DNA of 64,000 nucleotides from CBIHON01 sp966211965. GTDB lineage: Bacteria; Pseudomonadota; Gammaproteobacteria; Burkholderiales; Burkholderiaceae_D. The notes under the pieces were generated by a model, which was not told the DNA's origin, did not search any database, and was given only the letters and a program-made list of their open reading frames with translations. The position numbers and the translations under genes were made by a program. The stretch lies in the NCBI GenBank assembly GCA_966211965.1, contig CBIHON010000011.1, positions 62,001-126,000 of the forward strand, given 5' to 3'. Below, piece after piece: positions 62,299 to 64,000 of this stretch (position 1 is the stretch's first letter; the number at the start of each line of letters is the position of its first letter).

Positions 62299-64000
62299 AT
62301 GAACATTTTCATGCGGCTGGGAATCCTGGCATTCCTCCAGCGTGAGACCCAATCCCTGGATCGAAAACTTCTTCTGCTGACGATCTCTTCCGGCATCGCC
62401 AACGCGCTCAATCTCGCGGTGATCAATGGCGCGGTGGAATCGATGCAAAAAGGCGGGCCGAGCTTCTATCATTTCCTGTGGTTCTCCTTGTCGATCACCT
62501 TATTCGTCTATTCCCTGCGTTATATCCTGTACGAATCAAGCCGGATCACCGAAGCGGCGATTTGCAGCGTGCGTTCGCGGCTGGCCAACAAGATACGGCA
62601 TGCCGACATGCTGGCGCTGGAATCGATCGGCGAAGCCGACATCCACGCCCGGATCAGCCAGGACACCGCGATGATCGGTCAGGCCGCTCGCCCCCTGTTC
62701 GCCGCGGCGCAAGGCGCCGTCATGGTCGCTTTCACCATTGTTTACATCGCCATCATCTCGCCCGTCGCGATGCTGCTGTGCGTTTTTCTTATCGTTGCCG
62801 GCATCACCTTTTACATCAATTCCCGGAAACGGTATGAAGCATCGCTGCAAGAGGCATCGCGACTCGAAGACAGCCTGTTCACTTCGATGTCGGGATTGCT
62901 CAAGGGCTTCAAGGAACTGCGCATCAACCAGTTGAAGAGCGACGATGTATTCCAGGATTTCAACTCGATCGCCAAGCAGGTGCAGGATACGCGCTATAGC
63001 GTGATGATCAAGTTCTCCAACAATATCGTGTTCACGGAGATGTTTTTCATCCTGCTGCTGGGCGCCATCGTCTTTGTCTTGCCGATTCTTTCGACAAGCT
63101 TTTCCAACGAATCCGTTACCAAAATCGTCGCAGCGATCCTGTTTTTCTTCGGACCGCTGAGCAACGTGGTCATGATCATTCCCCTGCTTTCGCAAGTGAA
63201 CGTGACGGTGGATAACCTGCAGCGCCTGGAAGAGTCATTGGACAAAGCCCTGGCGAATTCGGCCGGCTGCGAGACTTCGGCGCTGGTGGATCTGACTGAT
63301 TTCAAAACCATTCGCTTCCACGATGTCGGCTTCGACTACCGGGCGCCTGACGGCAGCACCAGCTTCCATGTCGGGCCGATCAACAGCGAAGTCCGGCGCG
63401 GAGAAATCCTCTTCCTGGTGGGCGGCAACGGCAGCGGCAAAACAACGTTCATGAAACTGTTCACTGCGCTGTATCAACCCGCGCGGGGAGCCATTTACGT
63501 CGACGGTCTGAAGATCACGCCGGACAACGCGCAGTCGTACCGCAATCTCTTTTCCGCCATTTTTTCGGACTTCCATCTGTTCGACAAACTCTATGGCTTG
63601 CAAAATGTAGCGCCGGAGCGTGTCGGCGAATTGCTGAAGCTCATGGAAATTTCCGAAAAAACCGCGCTTGCCGACGGCCGTTTTTCAACCACGCGACTAT
63701 CGACCGGGCAACGCAAGCGGCTCGCCTTGGTGGTGTCCTACCTGGAAGATAAAGCCGTCTACATGTTCGATGAAGTAGCTGCGGATCAGGACCCGCACTT
63801 CCGCGCCTACTTCTACGAAACGCTATTGCCGGAATTAAAACAAGCCGGCAAAACGGTTCTGGTCGTATCGCATGATGATCGCTATTTCCATATAGCCGAT
63901 CGGGTGCTTCAGATGGATTACGGTCAATTGCGCGATCTTCCGTATCAAGACAAACCAACTGGTGGCCACGCGTCGGCATCTGACCAAGCCGGAGTTCGGC
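62299..64000 (+). CDS. Cyclic-peptide-type ABC exporter, SyrD/PvdE-like (partial)
   Basis: At least 567 residues, cut by the window end. The N-terminal half has about six membrane helices (LLLLTISSGIANALNLAVIN, GAVMVAFTIVYIAIISPVAM, MLLCVFLIVAGITFYI). The C-terminal ATPase has Walker A FLVGGNGSGKTT, a variant signature LSTGQRKRLALV, Walker B AVYMFDEVAADQDP and the H-loop VVSHDD. This is the single-chain exporter family that moves nonribosomal peptides into the periplasm. ATG at 62299 follows the 62150-62205 stem-loop. With the synthetase and oxygenase it completes make-modify-export. Confidence 0.9.
   Translation, partial: MNIFMRLGILAFLQRETQSLDRKLLLLTISSGIANALNLAVINGAVESMQKGGPSFYHFLWFSLSITLFVYSLRYILYESSRITEAAICSVRSRLANKIRHADMLALESIGEADIHARISQDTAMIGQAARPLFAAAQGAVMVAFTIVYIAIISPVAMLLCVFLIVAGITFYINSRKRYEASLQEASRLEDSLFTSMSGLLKGFKELRINQLKSDDVFQDFNSIAKQVQDTRYSVMIKFSNNIVFTEMFFILLLGAIVFVLPILSTSFSNESVTKIVAAILFFFGPLSNVVMIIPLLSQVNVTVDNLQRLEESLDKALANSAGCETSALVDLTDFKTIRFHDVGFDYRAPDGSTSFHVGPINSEVRRGEILFLVGGNGSGKTTFMKLFTALYQPARGAIYVDGLKITPDNAQSYRNLFSAIFSDFHLFDKLYGLQNVAPERVGELLKLMEISEKTALADGRFSTTRLSTGQRKRLALVVSYLEDKAVYMFDEVAADQDPHFRAYFYETLLPELKQAGKTVLVVSHDDRYFHIADRVLQMDYGQLRDLPYQDKPTGGHASASDQAGVR

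Overview
The window looks like the chromosome of a betaproteobacterium, probably Burkholderiales and most likely an Oxalobacteraceae-type organism. This is inferred from GC-rich Burkholderiales-like proteins, the dctA-dctB-dctD locus with its sigma-54 promoter, and the DUF3348-DUF802-OmpA-DUF2894 gene set. No rRNA, tRNA or CRISPR array was seen.

Region 1 (1-12.1 kb) is ordinary accessory chromosome. It holds a LysR regulator divergent from an SDR/NTF2-like/tautomerase group, a relic of a group II intron (domains V/VI only), a frameshifted gene, an acetyltransferase of the AAC(3)-I type, a Sel1-repeat protein, a TetR/ABC1-kinase/membrane/DUF2867 operon, and a TetR-controlled oxidoreductase-MFS operon with two near-identical palindromic operators.

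Region 2 (12.3-25.7 kb) is a graveyard of mobile and plasmid-like DNA. It contains an integrase tail, a 111-bp direct repeat found again 10.8 kb away, an apparently functional hipBA pair, an IS630-type element that landed four codons before the hipA stop, and a LexA box beside a dnaE2 stump. It also contains a gene with a nonsense mutation, a truncated non-specific nuclease, a truncated ExoVII-like gene meeting a truncated tyrosine recombinase tail to tail, a two-component pair with internal deletions, a KfrA-like fragment interrupted by the second 111-bp repeat, and a serine-hydrolase fragment.

Region 3 (25.9-39.1 kb) holds a large secreted modular protein with C-terminal RTX-like repeats and the C4-dicarboxylate system DctA/DctB/DctD. 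DctA has a -24/-12 promoter and paired upstream palindromes. Next is a tightly coupled four-gene operon (DUF3348, a MotA/TolQ-like protein with a long coiled-coil tail, an OmpA/MotB-like protein, DUF2894). It looks like an ion-driven envelope motor of unknown job and is the best candidate here for an undescribed system.

Region 4 (39.3-45 kb) is a defence-type patch: a Hachiman system (HamA nuclease, HamB helicase) preceded by a DUF3223 gene in the same operon, a GIY-YIG protein and small membrane proteins.

Region 5 (45.1-64 kb) is a nonribosomal peptide locus. A single 5274-residue synthetase (A-T-C-A-T-C-A-T-C-A-T-C-A-T-R) is followed by a TauD-like Fe(II)/2-oxoglutarate oxygenase and a SyrD-type peptide exporter that runs off the window end. 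The first A domain lacks the amino-group-binding Asp, so the starter may not be an amino acid. Modules 2 and 3 share a 1430-bp stretch with no difference seen, and release is by a reductase. Together these predict an acyl-capped tetrapeptide aldehyde or alcohol, possibly hydroxylated, exported by the ABC protein.
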